NCBI GenBank assembly: GCA_946540365.1
Contig: CAMNIH010000015.1
Span: 1-20,961 of the forward strand
Source: an uncultured Bacteroidales bacterium
Lineage (GTDB): Bacteria; Bacteroidota; Bacteroidia; Bacteroidales; P3
Length of the DNA: 20,961 bases
Reading direction: 5' to 3'
Both the position numbers and the translations under genes were made by a program. The notes under the pieces are model-generated. The model searched no databases. It was given only the letters and a program-made list of their open reading frames with translations, and was not told the origin of the DNA. This document shows, in pieces, positions 13,778-20,961 of this stretch. Each line of letters starts with the position of its first letter. Position 1 is the first letter of the stretch.

Positions 13778-14670
13778 TGTTTTTCGTTGAGTTCGCCGAG
13801 CAGGGCGGTGAGTTTGTTGGTGAGCGGTTTGGAAGCTTTGACGAGTGGGAGACGCAGCACGTTGGTGATCCGGCCTTGCGATTCGAGCAGTGCTTTGATG
13901 CCGGTGGGGTTGCCTTCTTCGAAGATGGCGTTCATCAGCGGAAGCATGGCGTAGTGTAGCGGAAGGGCTTTCTTCAGGTCGCCCTTCATGGCGAAGTGTA
14001 CCATCTGGCTCATCTCCTTCGGAAGGGCGTTGGCCATGACGGAGATGACGCCGTCGGCGCCGAGGGCGAGCATGGGGAGGGTCAGCGCGTCGTCGCCCGA
14101 GATGACGCGGAAGCCCGCCGGCCGCGACCGCAGGATCTCCATGATCTGGTTCATGTTGCCCGACGCTTCCTTGATGCCGATGATGTTGGGGCATTCGGTG
14201 GCGAGGGTGAGGGTGGTCTCGGCGCTGATGTTGACGCCCGTGCGGCCTGGCACGTTGTAGATCACCACGGGCACGGGCGACGCCTCGGCCACCGCGCGGT
14301 AGTGCGCCAACAGGCCTCGTTGGTTGGGCTTGTTGTAGTAGGGCGCAACGGAGAGGATGCCGCTGATGCCGTCGAAGTTGGTGCGGGCGATGGTGTCGGT
14401 CAGGCTGAGGGTGTTGTTGGCCCCGAGGCCGAGCATGATGGGCAGGCGGCCGCTGACGGTCTCGACGATGAACTCCTGCACGGCGGCGCGCTCGTTGGGG
14501 GTCATGGTGGCGGCTTCGGAGGTGGTGCCCAGGGCTACGATATAGTCGACTCCCGACGTGATGATGTGTTCGATAAGGGCTTCAAGCCGTGTGAAGTCGA
14601 CGGTCTCCTGCTGGCGGCGGAAGGGGGTGATGAGTGCCACTCCGGTTCCGGTGAATATGGGTTGTTTCAT
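13774..14670 (-). CDS. dapA: 4-hydroxy-tetrahydrodipicolinate synthase DapA
   Basis: 298 residues, full length. DapA condenses pyruvate with aspartate semialdehyde, the first committed step to diaminopimelate and lysine, feeding peptidoglycan and protein synthesis. Visible motifs are GTTSEAAT (the GTTxE pyruvate-binding loop), APYYNKP, YNVPGRTG with the catalytic Tyr, and GIKEASGN with the Schiff-base Lys. SGDDALTLPMLALGADGVISV completes the barrel rim. The GTTSE form in place of GTTGE is acceptable, since Bacteroidota enzymes vary there. The start ATG at 14670 lies 12 bases after the DUF6913 gene; the stop overlaps the next start by four bases. Confidence 0.96.
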   Translation of the reverse strand: MKQPIFTGTGVALITPFRRQQETVDFTRLEALIEHIITSGVDYIVALGTTSEAATMTPNERAAVQEFIVETVSGRLPIMLGLGANNTLSLTDTIARTNFDGISGILSVAPYYNKPNQRGLLAHYRAVAEASPVPVVIYNVPGRTGVNISAETTLTLATECPNIIGIKEASGNMNQIMEILRSRPAGFRVISGDDALTLPMLALGADGVISVMANALPKEMSQMVHFAMKGDLKKALPLHYAMLPLMNAIFEEGNPTGIKALLESQGRITNVLRLPLVKASKPLTNKLTALLGELNEKQ

Positions 14671-14682
14671 TGGATGGATATG

Positions 14683-15228
14683 CTATTTTTTAATCATACT
14701 GAGGTACTCGATAACGTTGTTGAAGAAGCCTTTGAGCTCGACCTGTCCGTCGCCGCGGATGATGAGGTCGAAGACTTCGGAGGGGTCCTCGGCCGGGGTG
14801 GCATAGACCACTTTGAGGCTGGCGGTGGTGCGCAGGGCTATGTATTGCGCAAAGAAGTTCTCCTCGCCGATGGTGTCGATCAGCAGGTCGTATTTGTTCT
14901 CGACGAAGGGGCGGATCGAGTCGTCGCTCGGCAGGCCCCAGAAGTTGATGTCGGTCTTCGAGCGCACGATATGGGTGGCCTGGTGGGTGATGACGAAGCC
15001 GAGCTCCTGGTCCTTCTGCAGCAGGGCGATGATGTGAACCACCTTCCCCTGGTTCTCCATGACTTTGGCGAAGTGGTGCAGGATGTTCCATTGCTGCTCG
15101 TCGACAAGGCGACAAATGACGCCGATGCTGCGGATCTCGTCGATGTTGTCGATCTTTTTCTCGCGAGGGGCGGCCTTGAGGTCGCGGATAAGATGTTTGC
15201 GATGTATTTCTTTGATGAATTCAAACAT
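14683..15228 (-). CDS. DUF6913 family protein
   Basis: 181 residues, no signal peptide or membrane helix. The opening (MFEFIKEIHRKHLIRDL) is a basic helix; a mixed alpha/beta domain follows (SIGVICRLVDEQQWNILHHF, KVVHIIALLQ, YDLLIDTI, YDLLID-type strands). This matches DUF6913, a Bacteroidota family of unknown function that I associate with a position beside dapA. ATG at 15228 was chosen; a TTG five codons upstream (15243) would overlap the rnhB end and is less likely. It lies 7 bases after rnhB and 12 before dapA. The name is a recognition call, not a proof. Confidence 0.75.
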   Translation of the reverse strand: MFEFIKEIHRKHLIRDLKAAPREKKIDNIDEIRSIGVICRLVDEQQWNILHHFAKVMENQGKVVHIIALLQKDQELGFVITHQATHIVRSKTDINFWGLPSDDSIRPFVENKYDLLIDTIGEENFFAQYIALRTTASLKVVYATPAEDPSEVFDLIIRGDGQVELKGFFNNVIEYLSMIKK

Positions 15229-15235
15229 GGTGCTG

Positions 15236-15880
15236 TTATTCAAATAAGGTATGTTGTCTGTAAAGGGTGAAGCTGTGTCGGTGGTGCGGGGTGACGCCGT
15301 ACACTTCGATGGCGCGGTAGTGGTCGGCGGTGGGGTAGCCCTTGTTGTGGTCCCAGCCGTAGGCGGGGTATTCCTGATGCAGCTGCACCATGATCTGGTC
15401 GCGGTGGGTCTTGGCCAGTATGCTGGCGGCGGCGATGGGCATCAGGCGTGCGTCGCCGCGCACGATGCACTGGTAGGGCAGCGGGGTCTCGTTGTAGAAC
15501 CGGTTGCCGTCGATCAGCAGGAACTCGGGTTTGATCCGTCCCAGTTGCCTGCCCCCGCTGACGACCCCTTCTGCGGCCTGCCCCAGCAGGGCGTTGGCGG
15601 CCAGGCACATGGCGTGGGTCGAGGCATGCAGGATGTTCCGTCGGTCGATCTCTTCGGGACCTACGACGGCGATGGCCCATGCGGCGGCCTCCTCCTGGAT
15701 CTCGTCTCTCAGCCGCTGGCGTTGCCGTTCGGTGAGCTGCTTCGAGTCGTTGAGGGTGTCGTTGACGTAGCCCTCCGGCAGCAGCACGGCGGCAGCCACG
15801 ACGGGACCGGCCAACGGGCCGCGCCCCGCCTCGTCGCATCCCGCCTCAAGGCGGCCGGCTATCAGATGGGCGTCTAACAT
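15236..15880 (-). CDS. rnhB: ribonuclease HII
   Basis: 214 residues, typical length. RNase HII cuts RNA in RNA/DNA hybrids, including single ribonucleotides embedded in DNA. Visible signatures: AGCDEAGRGPLAGPVVAAAV with the first catalytic Asp/Glu pair, LNDSKQL, the third acidic site in LLIDGNRF, and AAASILAKTHRDQIM. The conserved C-terminal substrate region YGWDHNKGYPTADHYRAI with HHRHSF is intact. ATG at 15880 was chosen because family similarity begins a few residues later; the open frame further upstream only mirrors the preceding gene. It overlaps the end of that gene by 7 bases. Confidence 0.95.
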   Translation of the reverse strand: MLDAHLIAGRLEAGCDEAGRGPLAGPVVAAAVLLPEGYVNDTLNDSKQLTERQRQRLRDEIQEEAAAWAIAVVGPEEIDRRNILHASTHAMCLAANALLGQAAEGVVSGGRQLGRIKPEFLLIDGNRFYNETPLPYQCIVRGDARLMPIAAASILAKTHRDQIMVQLHQEYPAYGWDHNKGYPTADHYRAIEVYGVTPHHRHSFTLYRQHTLFE

Positions 15881-16860
15881 AGGAAAGCAGCGGTTAAGAT
15901 GATGATCAACAGAATGTCGTATATCCACAGGCGCTGCCTCCGCCGGCCGAAGCCGGTGGCGGTCTCGCTGGCGGCGGTCAGCAGCCGGTTGACGCTGAAG
16001 CTGAACGGTATGGCGAATAAGACCATCCGGATGGGCAGCAGGGGGCTGAAGAAGAGCATGCCCAGCGCCCCGACCGAGCACAGAAGCACGTCCGAGGCGT
16101 TCTTCTGCCACAGCACGGGCCGTTCGCTGAGGTGGTTCAGCAGGTTCATCAAGGCCCAGATGAATATCAGTGCCAGCGCGATGCTGGCGATGGCGCCTCG
16201 GTCGGCGGCGCCCGTCACCAGTGTGGGTTGGAGGCTGGCCAGCGTCGTCTGCCACCAGTCGCCCAGTCCGTCGGTCAGATAGAGGATGAGCACCAGCAGC
16301 ACATACGGGGCCAGAAATCCAAGGATCATCACCGCCCAGTCGCGCCAGCCGTAGAGGCGATAGTTCGCCGCGATGAGCAGGTAGCTGAGTATCAGCAGTG
16401 CGGCCGGTTGGTAGAAGAGCGAGGCAATGCCTATCAGCAGGGTGGCCCCGCACGCCCGGTTGAGCGAGATGGTGAGCAGCGTCCCCCGGAGTGCGAGCTG
16501 GTTGAGGAAGGCGATAAGCACGCCGTTGACCAGTATCATAGGGGTCAGCGTGGTCGCTCCGGCACTCATGGCCACAACGTACAGAAGGGTGGGGAAGAGG
16601 CTGTTCTGCGACACCAGGTTGACGTTGACCAGCAGCAGGTTGAACAGGACCCCCTCCGCCAGCACAAGGAGCATGGCGATGACGACCGTCAGCCGGGGAA
16701 TGCCTGCGAACCACTGGCAGAGCAAGCCGTAGAGGATGGCCGGATGATCGCCCCCCTCCATCGCCGGAGGATCCGTCAGCGGATGCAACCACAACAGAAC
16801 CAGTACTGCCAGTAACAGTACTGTCTGCAGGGTCATGCTCTGTTGTAGTTGCTTGATCAT
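15874..16860 (-). CDS. polytopic membrane protein, DUF6427-like
   Basis: 328 residues, with about nine or ten hydrophobic segments from residue 12 to the end and few charged residues between them. It is therefore an inner-membrane protein. Features such as an early PLTDPP loop, long paired helices, NSLFPTLLYVVAMS, and GWRDWAVMILGFLAPYVLLV agree with my memory of DUF6427 from Bacteroidota. No enzymatic motif is visible, and other multi-helix families cannot be excluded. The ATG shares one base with the protease stop (TAATG), and its own end overlaps rnhB, so it is tightly coupled to both. Function unknown. Confidence 0.65.
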   Translation of the reverse strand: MIKQLQQSMTLQTVLLLAVLVLLWLHPLTDPPAMEGGDHPAILYGLLCQWFAGIPRLTVVIAMLLVLAEGVLFNLLLVNVNLVSQNSLFPTLLYVVAMSAGATTLTPMILVNGVLIAFLNQLALRGTLLTISLNRACGATLLIGIASLFYQPAALLILSYLLIAANYRLYGWRDWAVMILGFLAPYVLLVLILYLTDGLGDWWQTTLASLQPTLVTGAADRGAIASIALALIFIWALMNLLNHLSERPVLWQKNASDVLLCSVGALGMLFFSPLLPIRMVLFAIPFSFSVNRLLTAASETATGFGRRRQRLWIYDILLIIILTAAFLC

Positions 16861-18977
16861 TAGCGGACAATCAGTTTTTCGGTGCGGCTACCCACGCGGA
16901 CGATGTAGATGCCTTGGCTCCAGCCGCCAAGGTCGATGGTGGCCTCGGTGTCGATCGGCTGTTCGGCCAGGCAGCGGCCGTTGATGCTGTAGATCTGCAG
17001 GGTTTGGCGTTCGCCGCAACCCGTGTTGATGGTGACCTGCTGGTTGGCAGGGTTGGGATAGACGTGGATCGGCAGGCGCTGCTCCTCGGCTTGGTTGATG
17101 CTGACGCGGCTCAGGGCCTCGTTGACCGCCGCCAGGGCGTCGATCTTGCCCCAGCCCCAGCGCTGGTCGGCGCTGTTGTTGGCATGGATGGAGCCCGTCT
17201 TGTCGTCGTTGCGTGCCGTGGTGGTGATGATCTCGCGTATCTCGTCGACCGTCAGGTCGGGGTTGGCCTGCAGCAGCAGCGCCACCACACCCGTGACGGC
17301 CGGGCTCGACATCGAGGTGCCGCTCATCTTGCTCCAGATGTAGGTGTTCAATCCGCTGGTCACGCTGGCGGTGGCGGCATAGTTGCCGTCGGTCCAGTTG
17401 CTGATCGACGAGTTGACTTCGTAGCCCGGTGCCGAGATCTCGGGCTTCTGGCCGCCGCCCAGGGCGGGCCCGTAGCTCGAGAAGTAGGCTATGTCGCCCG
17501 TGTTGTACTGTGCCGAGTCGTAGGTCCAGGTGTCGGCATGGTGGGCCGCCACGCTGATGGTCTTGGCGGCGCAGGCAGGCTCGCCGATACCGTAGTAGTT
17601 GTCGCCGGCTGTGAAGTCGGAGTAACCGCCTTTGACGAAGCGCGCCCCTTCGTTGCCCGCATGGTTGGTCTTGTTGGCCACGTTCCAGGCATGCACAGTG
17701 CCGTTTTCGGCGGCGATGTACATCTGCAGCTGTATCCCCGCGCCGCGGTCGACATCCATCTGGATGTGCGGACGATGGTCGAAGGGATTGCTGCGTTCCA
17801 TCAGCACCCGGTAGGGGATGTCCACCGTGTCGCAGTGCATGGTGTCGTAGAGGATGGTGTCGCCGTCGAGGGTGTTGAACATGACGCTCTTCCAGATGGT
17901 GCTGTCCTTCTTCAGACCGAATCCGGCGCTGAAGTCGTGTCCCTGTTCGCCCCAGATGATCAGGCATTGGCCGATGGCTTCGGGCACGGCGGTATAGTAG
18001 GTCGGTACGGTCTTGAGGGTGTCGGGGGTGGTGCTGAAGTTGCGGCTGATGTGGAAGTCGTCGTCGCCGTTATTGCCACCGCTGGTGACGAAGACCACCC
18101 CTTCGTTGCTCCAGTTGTTGATGGCCTGGCTCAGGAGCGACATGCCGTCTAAGCAGCTGAACGAGTACATGCCCCAGCTGCTGTTGATCACAAGGCGGCG
18201 GTTGCTGTCGGCCGCCACGTTTTTCATCCACTGCACCCCTTCCATCCAGGCGGCCTCGCCCAGCTCGAACGAGCAGAACAGCAGGCTGGCGCCCGGGGCC
18301 TGGCCACGGAACTTGTGCTCCTCGCCGGCACCGGCGCCGGCGCAGATGCCGGCCACATGGGTGCCGTGGGTGCCGTAGCCGTAGAGGTTCGAGGTGTCGC
18401 CCTTGGCCCTGCGCAGGTTGCTGTTGCCTATGATCTCGGTGCCGCGGGTGAAGCCCTCCGGGGCGGGCCCCGCCAGGCGGAAATGATCCCATGCACGTAT
18501 CAGGCGGCGGTTGCCGGCACCCGAGTTGTAGTTGGGGTGCGTGTAGTCGAAGCCCCAGTCGGTGATGCCGATAAACACCCCCTTGCCGTTGAATCCCAGA
18601 CCGCCGGTGACGCCGTTGCCCGCCTCCACCTGGTCGGTGCGCGTGTCGCTGCGGGTGTGGTTCATCAAGGGCTGTGCCACGCGGTGCGAGATGCTGTACT
18701 GCACCACCTCGCGGTTGCTCTCCAGCACACTCAGGCTCTCCACCGGCACGGTCAGCGTCACGATGTCGCCTGCCTCGGCGCCCACGCTGATGCCCGCTTT
18801 GGCCAGCCGGTCGCGGTCGAAGCCTGGCGTCATCTTCGCCAGGAAGTCAATCCGGCTCGCCCCGGCGGCGATTTCCTCACGCACAAGGGCTTTGGTGTCG
18901 ATGCCACATTTGGCACTCTGCGCCATGGCGCTGCCTAAGATGCACATTGTCAAAAGACTCAATAGTATCTTTTTCAT
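16860..18977 (-). CDS. secreted subtilisin-like (S8) protease with T9SS C-terminal sorting domain
   Basis: 705 residues. The signal peptide ends at AMAQ (about residue 20); residues 21-125 look like a propeptide. The S8 catalytic core has Asp140 (ITDWGFDYTHP), His204 (YGTHGTHVAG), the oxyanion Asn302 (VTSGGNNG) and Ser555 (SGTSMSSPA). A beta-rich insert of about 150 residues (about 320-470) interrupts the core between the Asn and the Ser. From about 635, IHVYPNPANQQVTIN opens a type A T9SS sorting domain ending GIYIVRVGSRTEKLIVR. The protein should therefore cross the outer membrane by type IX secretion and be released or surface-anchored. ATG at 18977 was chosen over an upstream extension because it begins the signal peptide. 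It is the first gene of the long - strand run, behind a promoter-like element. Confidence 0.94.
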   Translation of the reverse strand: MKKILLSLLTMCILGSAMAQSAKCGIDTKALVREEIAAGASRIDFLAKMTPGFDRDRLAKAGISVGAEAGDIVTLTVPVESLSVLESNREVVQYSISHRVAQPLMNHTRSDTRTDQVEAGNGVTGGLGFNGKGVFIGITDWGFDYTHPNYNSGAGNRRLIRAWDHFRLAGPAPEGFTRGTEIIGNSNLRRAKGDTSNLYGYGTHGTHVAGICAGAGAGEEHKFRGQAPGASLLFCSFELGEAAWMEGVQWMKNVAADSNRRLVINSSWGMYSFSCLDGMSLLSQAINNWSNEGVVFVTSGGNNGDDDFHISRNFSTTPDTLKTVPTYYTAVPEAIGQCLIIWGEQGHDFSAGFGLKKDSTIWKSVMFNTLDGDTILYDTMHCDTVDIPYRVLMERSNPFDHRPHIQMDVDRGAGIQLQMYIAAENGTVHAWNVANKTNHAGNEGARFVKGGYSDFTAGDNYYGIGEPACAAKTISVAAHHADTWTYDSAQYNTGDIAYFSSYGPALGGGQKPEISAPGYEVNSSISNWTDGNYAATASVTSGLNTYIWSKMSGTSMSSPAVTGVVALLLQANPDLTVDEIREIITTTARNDDKTGSIHANNSADQRWGWGKIDALAAVNEALSRVSINQAEEQRLPIHVYPNPANQQVTINTGCGERQTLQIYSINGRCLAEQPIDTEATIDLGGWSQGIYIVRVGSRTEKLIVR

Positions 18978-19001
18978 AATTTCTTTATTATATACAAAAT
19001 G

Positions 19002-19009
19002 CAAATATA
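19002..19009 (-). promoter_or_regulatory. -7 element upstream of the S8 protease gene
   Basis: On the - strand TATATTTG matches the Bacteroidota -7 consensus TAnnTTTG, inside GTATATTTGCAT, identical over 12 bases to the promoter at 1845-1852. No TTTG is found 19-21 bases upstream; a TTG lies only 11 bases away. The promoter may be weak, or need an activator. Transcription would start near 18994, giving a short leader. Confidence 0.6.
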
Positions 19010-19076
19010 CGAACTTTTTTCAACATGCGCGAGAAAAAAAACACCCCCTCCCTCCGTCGGGCCGCACCGGCAAAGA

Positions 19077-19107
19077 AATAGCCGTGGACTTTGGGCCCAC
19101 GGCTATT
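19077..19107 (-). terminator. terminator after the 2-oxoacid oxidoreductase operon
   Basis: AATAGCCGTGG (19077-19087) and CCACGGCTATT (19097-19107) form a perfect 11-bp stem with a nine-base loop, 35 bases after the korB-type stop on the - strand. The following bases (TCTTTGCC) make a short, imperfect T-tract. It separates this operon from the protease promoter. Confidence 0.75.
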
Positions 19108-19141
19108 GCTTGTCGCCACAGGTGTGGCATCTTGGAATCGC

Positions 19142-20176
19142 TTACACCTCCCAGGTGTCGCCGCTGTTGAGCAGGTCGTCCATGCATTTGTACTTGCCGA
19201 CGTTCATCTGCTCCTCCATCTGCTCTTCGTAGAGCTGGGTGTAGCTGACTTTCTTCACGTTGCGGATCACGCCGAGGGCCACGGGCAGGTTCGACGCGGG
19301 ACCCATGTGGGCCAGCATCATGTGGATGCCGGTGTCCTCGGTGGTCTCGTCGTGTACCATGATGTCGTCCATCGTGACGCCGTTCTCGCCGAGGGTGACC
19401 ACCTCCAGCTGGCGGCCGTTGAAGCGCAGACCCTTCTCCTTGTTCTTGCCGAAGAGCATGGGCTTGCCGTGCTCCAGCACGATGGTGCGGTCGTCGCGCA
19501 CGGCGCGGTCGGTGATGGCGGCGTGGGTCTTGTCGTTGAAGATCACGCAGTTCTGCAGCACCTCGACCACCGAGCAGCCGTCGTGTTTGGCGGCGCGGGT
19601 CATGCAGTCCGTGCTCAGGTTGGGCACGCAGTCCAGCGTGCGGGCGAAGAAGGTGCCCTGGGCGCCCATCACCAGCTCACCCGGGTTGAACGGGTAGTCG
19701 ATGGTGCCGTAGGGCGACGTCTTGGTCACCTGGCCGAACTTCGTCGTGGGGCTGTACTGGCCTTTGGTCAGACCGTAGATCTCGTTGTTGAAGATGGTGA
19801 TGTTCAGGTCCTGGTTGCGGCGCACGGCATGGATCAGGTGGTTGCCGCCGATGGCCATGCTGTCGCCGTCGCCCATGTTGACCCACACGCTCAGGGCGGG
19901 GTTGGCCAGCTTCACGCCCGTGGCGATGGCGCAGGCGCGGCCGTGGATCGAGTGGAATCCGTAGGTGTCCACATAGTAGGGTATACGGCTCGAGCAGCCG
20001 ATACCGCTCACCATGCAAACGTTCTCTTTCTTGTACCCCGTCTTGGGGAAGGTGGCCAGCAGGGCCGCCAGGATGGCGTGGTCGCCGCAGCCCGGGCACC
20101 ACTTCACCATCTGGTCGCTCTGGAAATCAGCCTTTGTATATTCTCTGTCCGCTTTGGGAACGAAATGTTTTTCCAT
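19142..20176 (-). CDS. korB: 2-oxoacid:ferredoxin oxidoreductase beta subunit (thiamine-diphosphate binding)
   Basis: 344 residues, typical of KorB-type beta subunits. With the alpha subunit it decarboxylates a 2-oxoacid, probably 2-oxoglutarate, forming the CoA thioester and reduced ferredoxin in the cytoplasm. Visible: the iron-sulfur Cys pair CPGCGDH (27-33), SGIGCSSR with another Cys (61), and the thiamine-diphosphate motif GDGDSMAIGGNH (102-113) ending IFNNEIYGLTKGQ. YSPTTKFG follows, as in family members. Substrate choice between 2-oxoglutarate and branched-chain 2-oxoacids is not certain from sequence. It follows the alpha gene after 80 bases holding a nine-base repeat, and ends before a hairpin terminator. 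ATG at 20176 is the only suitable start. Confidence 0.92.
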   Translation of the reverse strand: MEKHFVPKADREYTKADFQSDQMVKWCPGCGDHAILAALLATFPKTGYKKENVCMVSGIGCSSRIPYYVDTYGFHSIHGRACAIATGVKLANPALSVWVNMGDGDSMAIGGNHLIHAVRRNQDLNITIFNNEIYGLTKGQYSPTTKFGQVTKTSPYGTIDYPFNPGELVMGAQGTFFARTLDCVPNLSTDCMTRAAKHDGCSVVEVLQNCVIFNDKTHAAITDRAVRDDRTIVLEHGKPMLFGKNKEKGLRFNGRQLEVVTLGENGVTMDDIMVHDETTEDTGIHMMLAHMGPASNLPVALGVIRNVKKVSYTQLYEEQMEEQMNVGKYKCMDDLLNSGDTWEV

Positions 20177-20197
20177 TGTTTTCTGTTTTTGTGACCA

Positions 20198-20251
20198 ATA
20201 GGTCTTATAGGTCTTATAGGACTTATAGGACTTACAGGCCTTATAAGACTA
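20198..20251. repeat. six 9-base tandem units between the alpha and beta subunit genes
   Basis: The + strand reads ATAGGTCTT twice, ATAGGACTT twice, ACAGGCCTT, then ATAAGACTA: six units with a nine-base period. They fill most of the 80-base gap, ending six bases from the alpha subunit stop (20257-20259). Confidence 0.9.
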
Positions 20252-20256
20252 TTTGG

Positions 20257-20961
20257 TTATTTCTCAAGGAGTCTGTTAAACTCGGCTTTCAACTCGCCAA
20301 CCTCGAAGGGCAGACCCATCACCTTGTTGTACTGCGTCATCGGGCACTCCGGGTACTTGGTGCGCAGGTAGCCGGCAAACTGGCCGTTGTTCAGCTCGCA
20401 GACCACGATCTTCTTGTACTTGCGCAGGATGTCACCCGTGTTCTTCGGCAGCGGGCAGATGTAGTTGAAGTGGGTGTAGGCCACCTTCTTGCCTTCGTTG
20501 TTCATCTCCTCGACGGCCAGGGTCAGCGCACCGCTGGTGCCGCCCCATCCGACCACGAGCAGGTCGGCGTCCTTGGCGCCCGTCACCTCCTGGTCGGGGA
20601 TGTAGTTGGCCACGCGGTTCACCTTCTCCTGACGGTTCTTGGTCATCAGGGCGTGGTTCTCCGGGTCTGTGCTCAGCGGTCCGTCGGGGCATTTCTCAAG
20701 ACCGCCAACGCGGTGGCTCAGGCCTTCCATGCCGGGCAGTGCCCACTCGCGGGCATATTTCTCCTCGTCGCGGCGGAACGGACGGTAGTTCGGGTCGTTC
20801 TCCTTGGCCAGACGCGGCTTGATTTCAGGCATGTCTTTCATGCTCGGTATGCGGAACAGCTGGCTGCCGTTGCCCAGATAGCCGTCGGTGAGCAGGATGA
20901 CGGGGGTCATGTGCTCCAAGGCAATCTTGGCGGCGTTGAAGGCCCAGTAGAAGCAGTTGGC
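20257..20961 (-). CDS. korA: 2-oxoacid:ferredoxin oxidoreductase alpha subunit, C-terminal part (5' end outside window)
   Basis: The frame is open to the window edge, so only the last 234 residues are present. The first visible residues are ANCFYWAFNAAKIALEHM, then TPVILLTDGYLGNGSQ, as in KorA-type alpha subunits near the end of the pyrimidine-binding domain. The following LPGMEGLSHRVGGLE and the C-terminal domain with LLVVGWGGTSGAL, FNYICPLPKNTGDIL and VCELNNGQFAGYLR are all expected. It pairs with the beta subunit encoded 80 bases downstream. The gamma-type domain that many Bacteroidota fuse to the N-terminus cannot be judged here. Confidence 0.92.
   Translation of the reverse strand, partial: ANCFYWAFNAAKIALEHMTPVILLTDGYLGNGSQLFRIPSMKDMPEIKPRLAKENDPNYRPFRRDEEKYAREWALPGMEGLSHRVGGLEKCPDGPLSTDPENHALMTKNRQEKVNRVANYIPDQEVTGAKDADLLVVGWGGTSGALTLAVEEMNNEGKKVAYTHFNYICPLPKNTGDILRKYKKIVVCELNNGQFAGYLRTKYPECPMTQYNKVMGLPFEVGELKAEFNRLLEK

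Noticed and set aside
13778..14194. Upstream extension of the polyprenyl synthetase frame
   Set aside because: It is an out-of-frame reading of dapA with Arg/His-rich content; the ATGA overlap at 13777 gives a natural start.
15236..16870. 544-codon frame that appears to fuse rnhB to an N-terminal extension
   Set aside because: The extension is an out-of-frame reading of the DUF6427-like membrane gene; the RNase HII family begins at 15880.
13996..18152. + strand open frames opposite dapA, rnhB and the S8 protease
   Set aside because: Each lies over a gene with complete family signatures; their translations look like typical antisense composition.
10602..20251. CRISPR array
   Set aside because: The repeats have 7-11-base units without spacers and lie in separate gaps; there are no cas genes.

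Overview
The window looks like a chromosomal segment of a GC-rich member of the Bacteroidota, most likely order Bacteroidales. The reasons are two promoters of the Bacteroidota type (TTTG, 19-20 bases, TAnnTTTG), a subtilisin-like protease ending in a type IX secretion (T9SS) sorting domain, and a set of families typical of the phylum (Omp28, DUF6029, DUF4254, DUF6913, BACON, and a two-subunit 2-oxoacid:ferredoxin oxidoreductase). I cannot name a genus. Nearly all of it is coding, and no gene-free stretch exceeds about 200 bases. I see no insertion sequence, phage gene, CRISPR array or integrase.

Left part, + strand (1-4746). A 3'-terminal piece of an SGNH-hydrolase-like gene is translationally coupled (ATGA) to anmK, the anhydro-N-acetylmuramate kinase of peptidoglycan recycling. 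After a clear promoter comes a coupled two-gene cassette that I cannot assign to a known system. Its first protein has a cytoplasmic zinc ribbon, a Pro/Ala-rich and Lys-Ala-Pro repeat arm, one membrane helix and an extracytoplasmic helical domain. Its second is a secreted protein with a TPR-like segment and a BACON domain set between two similar domains. A tRNA-Met gene with its own promoter follows, and ends at a perfect 13-bp hairpin that also serves the converging - strand genes.

Middle, - strand (18977 down to 4773). Thirteen consecutive genes run the same way, mostly overlapping or within 25 bases of each other. In transcription order they are: secreted S8 protease; DUF6427-like membrane protein; rnhB; DUF6913 protein; dapA; an unusually short polyprenyl synthetase; TlpA-like thioredoxin; DUF6029 outer-membrane protein; Omp28-like lipoprotein; MATE transporter; patatin phospholipase with an outer-membrane barrel; DUF4254 protein; family 9 glycosyltransferase. 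The theme is the cell envelope (secretion, redox, outer membrane, LPS, isoprenoid carrier, and diaminopimelate for peptidoglycan and lysine), with rnhB as a housekeeping passenger. The three wide gaps around the thioredoxin/DUF6029/Omp28 genes each hold a short tandem repeat.

Right part, - strand (20961 down to 19142). The beta subunit and the C-terminal part of the alpha subunit of a 2-oxoacid:ferredoxin oxidoreductase, probably 2-oxoglutarate, are separated by a nine-base tandem repeat and end at a terminator hairpin.

Most of the window is ordinary core genome. The points most worth a second look are the zinc-ribbon/BACON cassette, the C-terminally shortened polyprenyl synthetase lying beside a tandem repeat, the family of short tandem repeats between genes (one lies in frame inside the MATE gene), and the terminator whose loop contains the glycosyltransferase stop codon.
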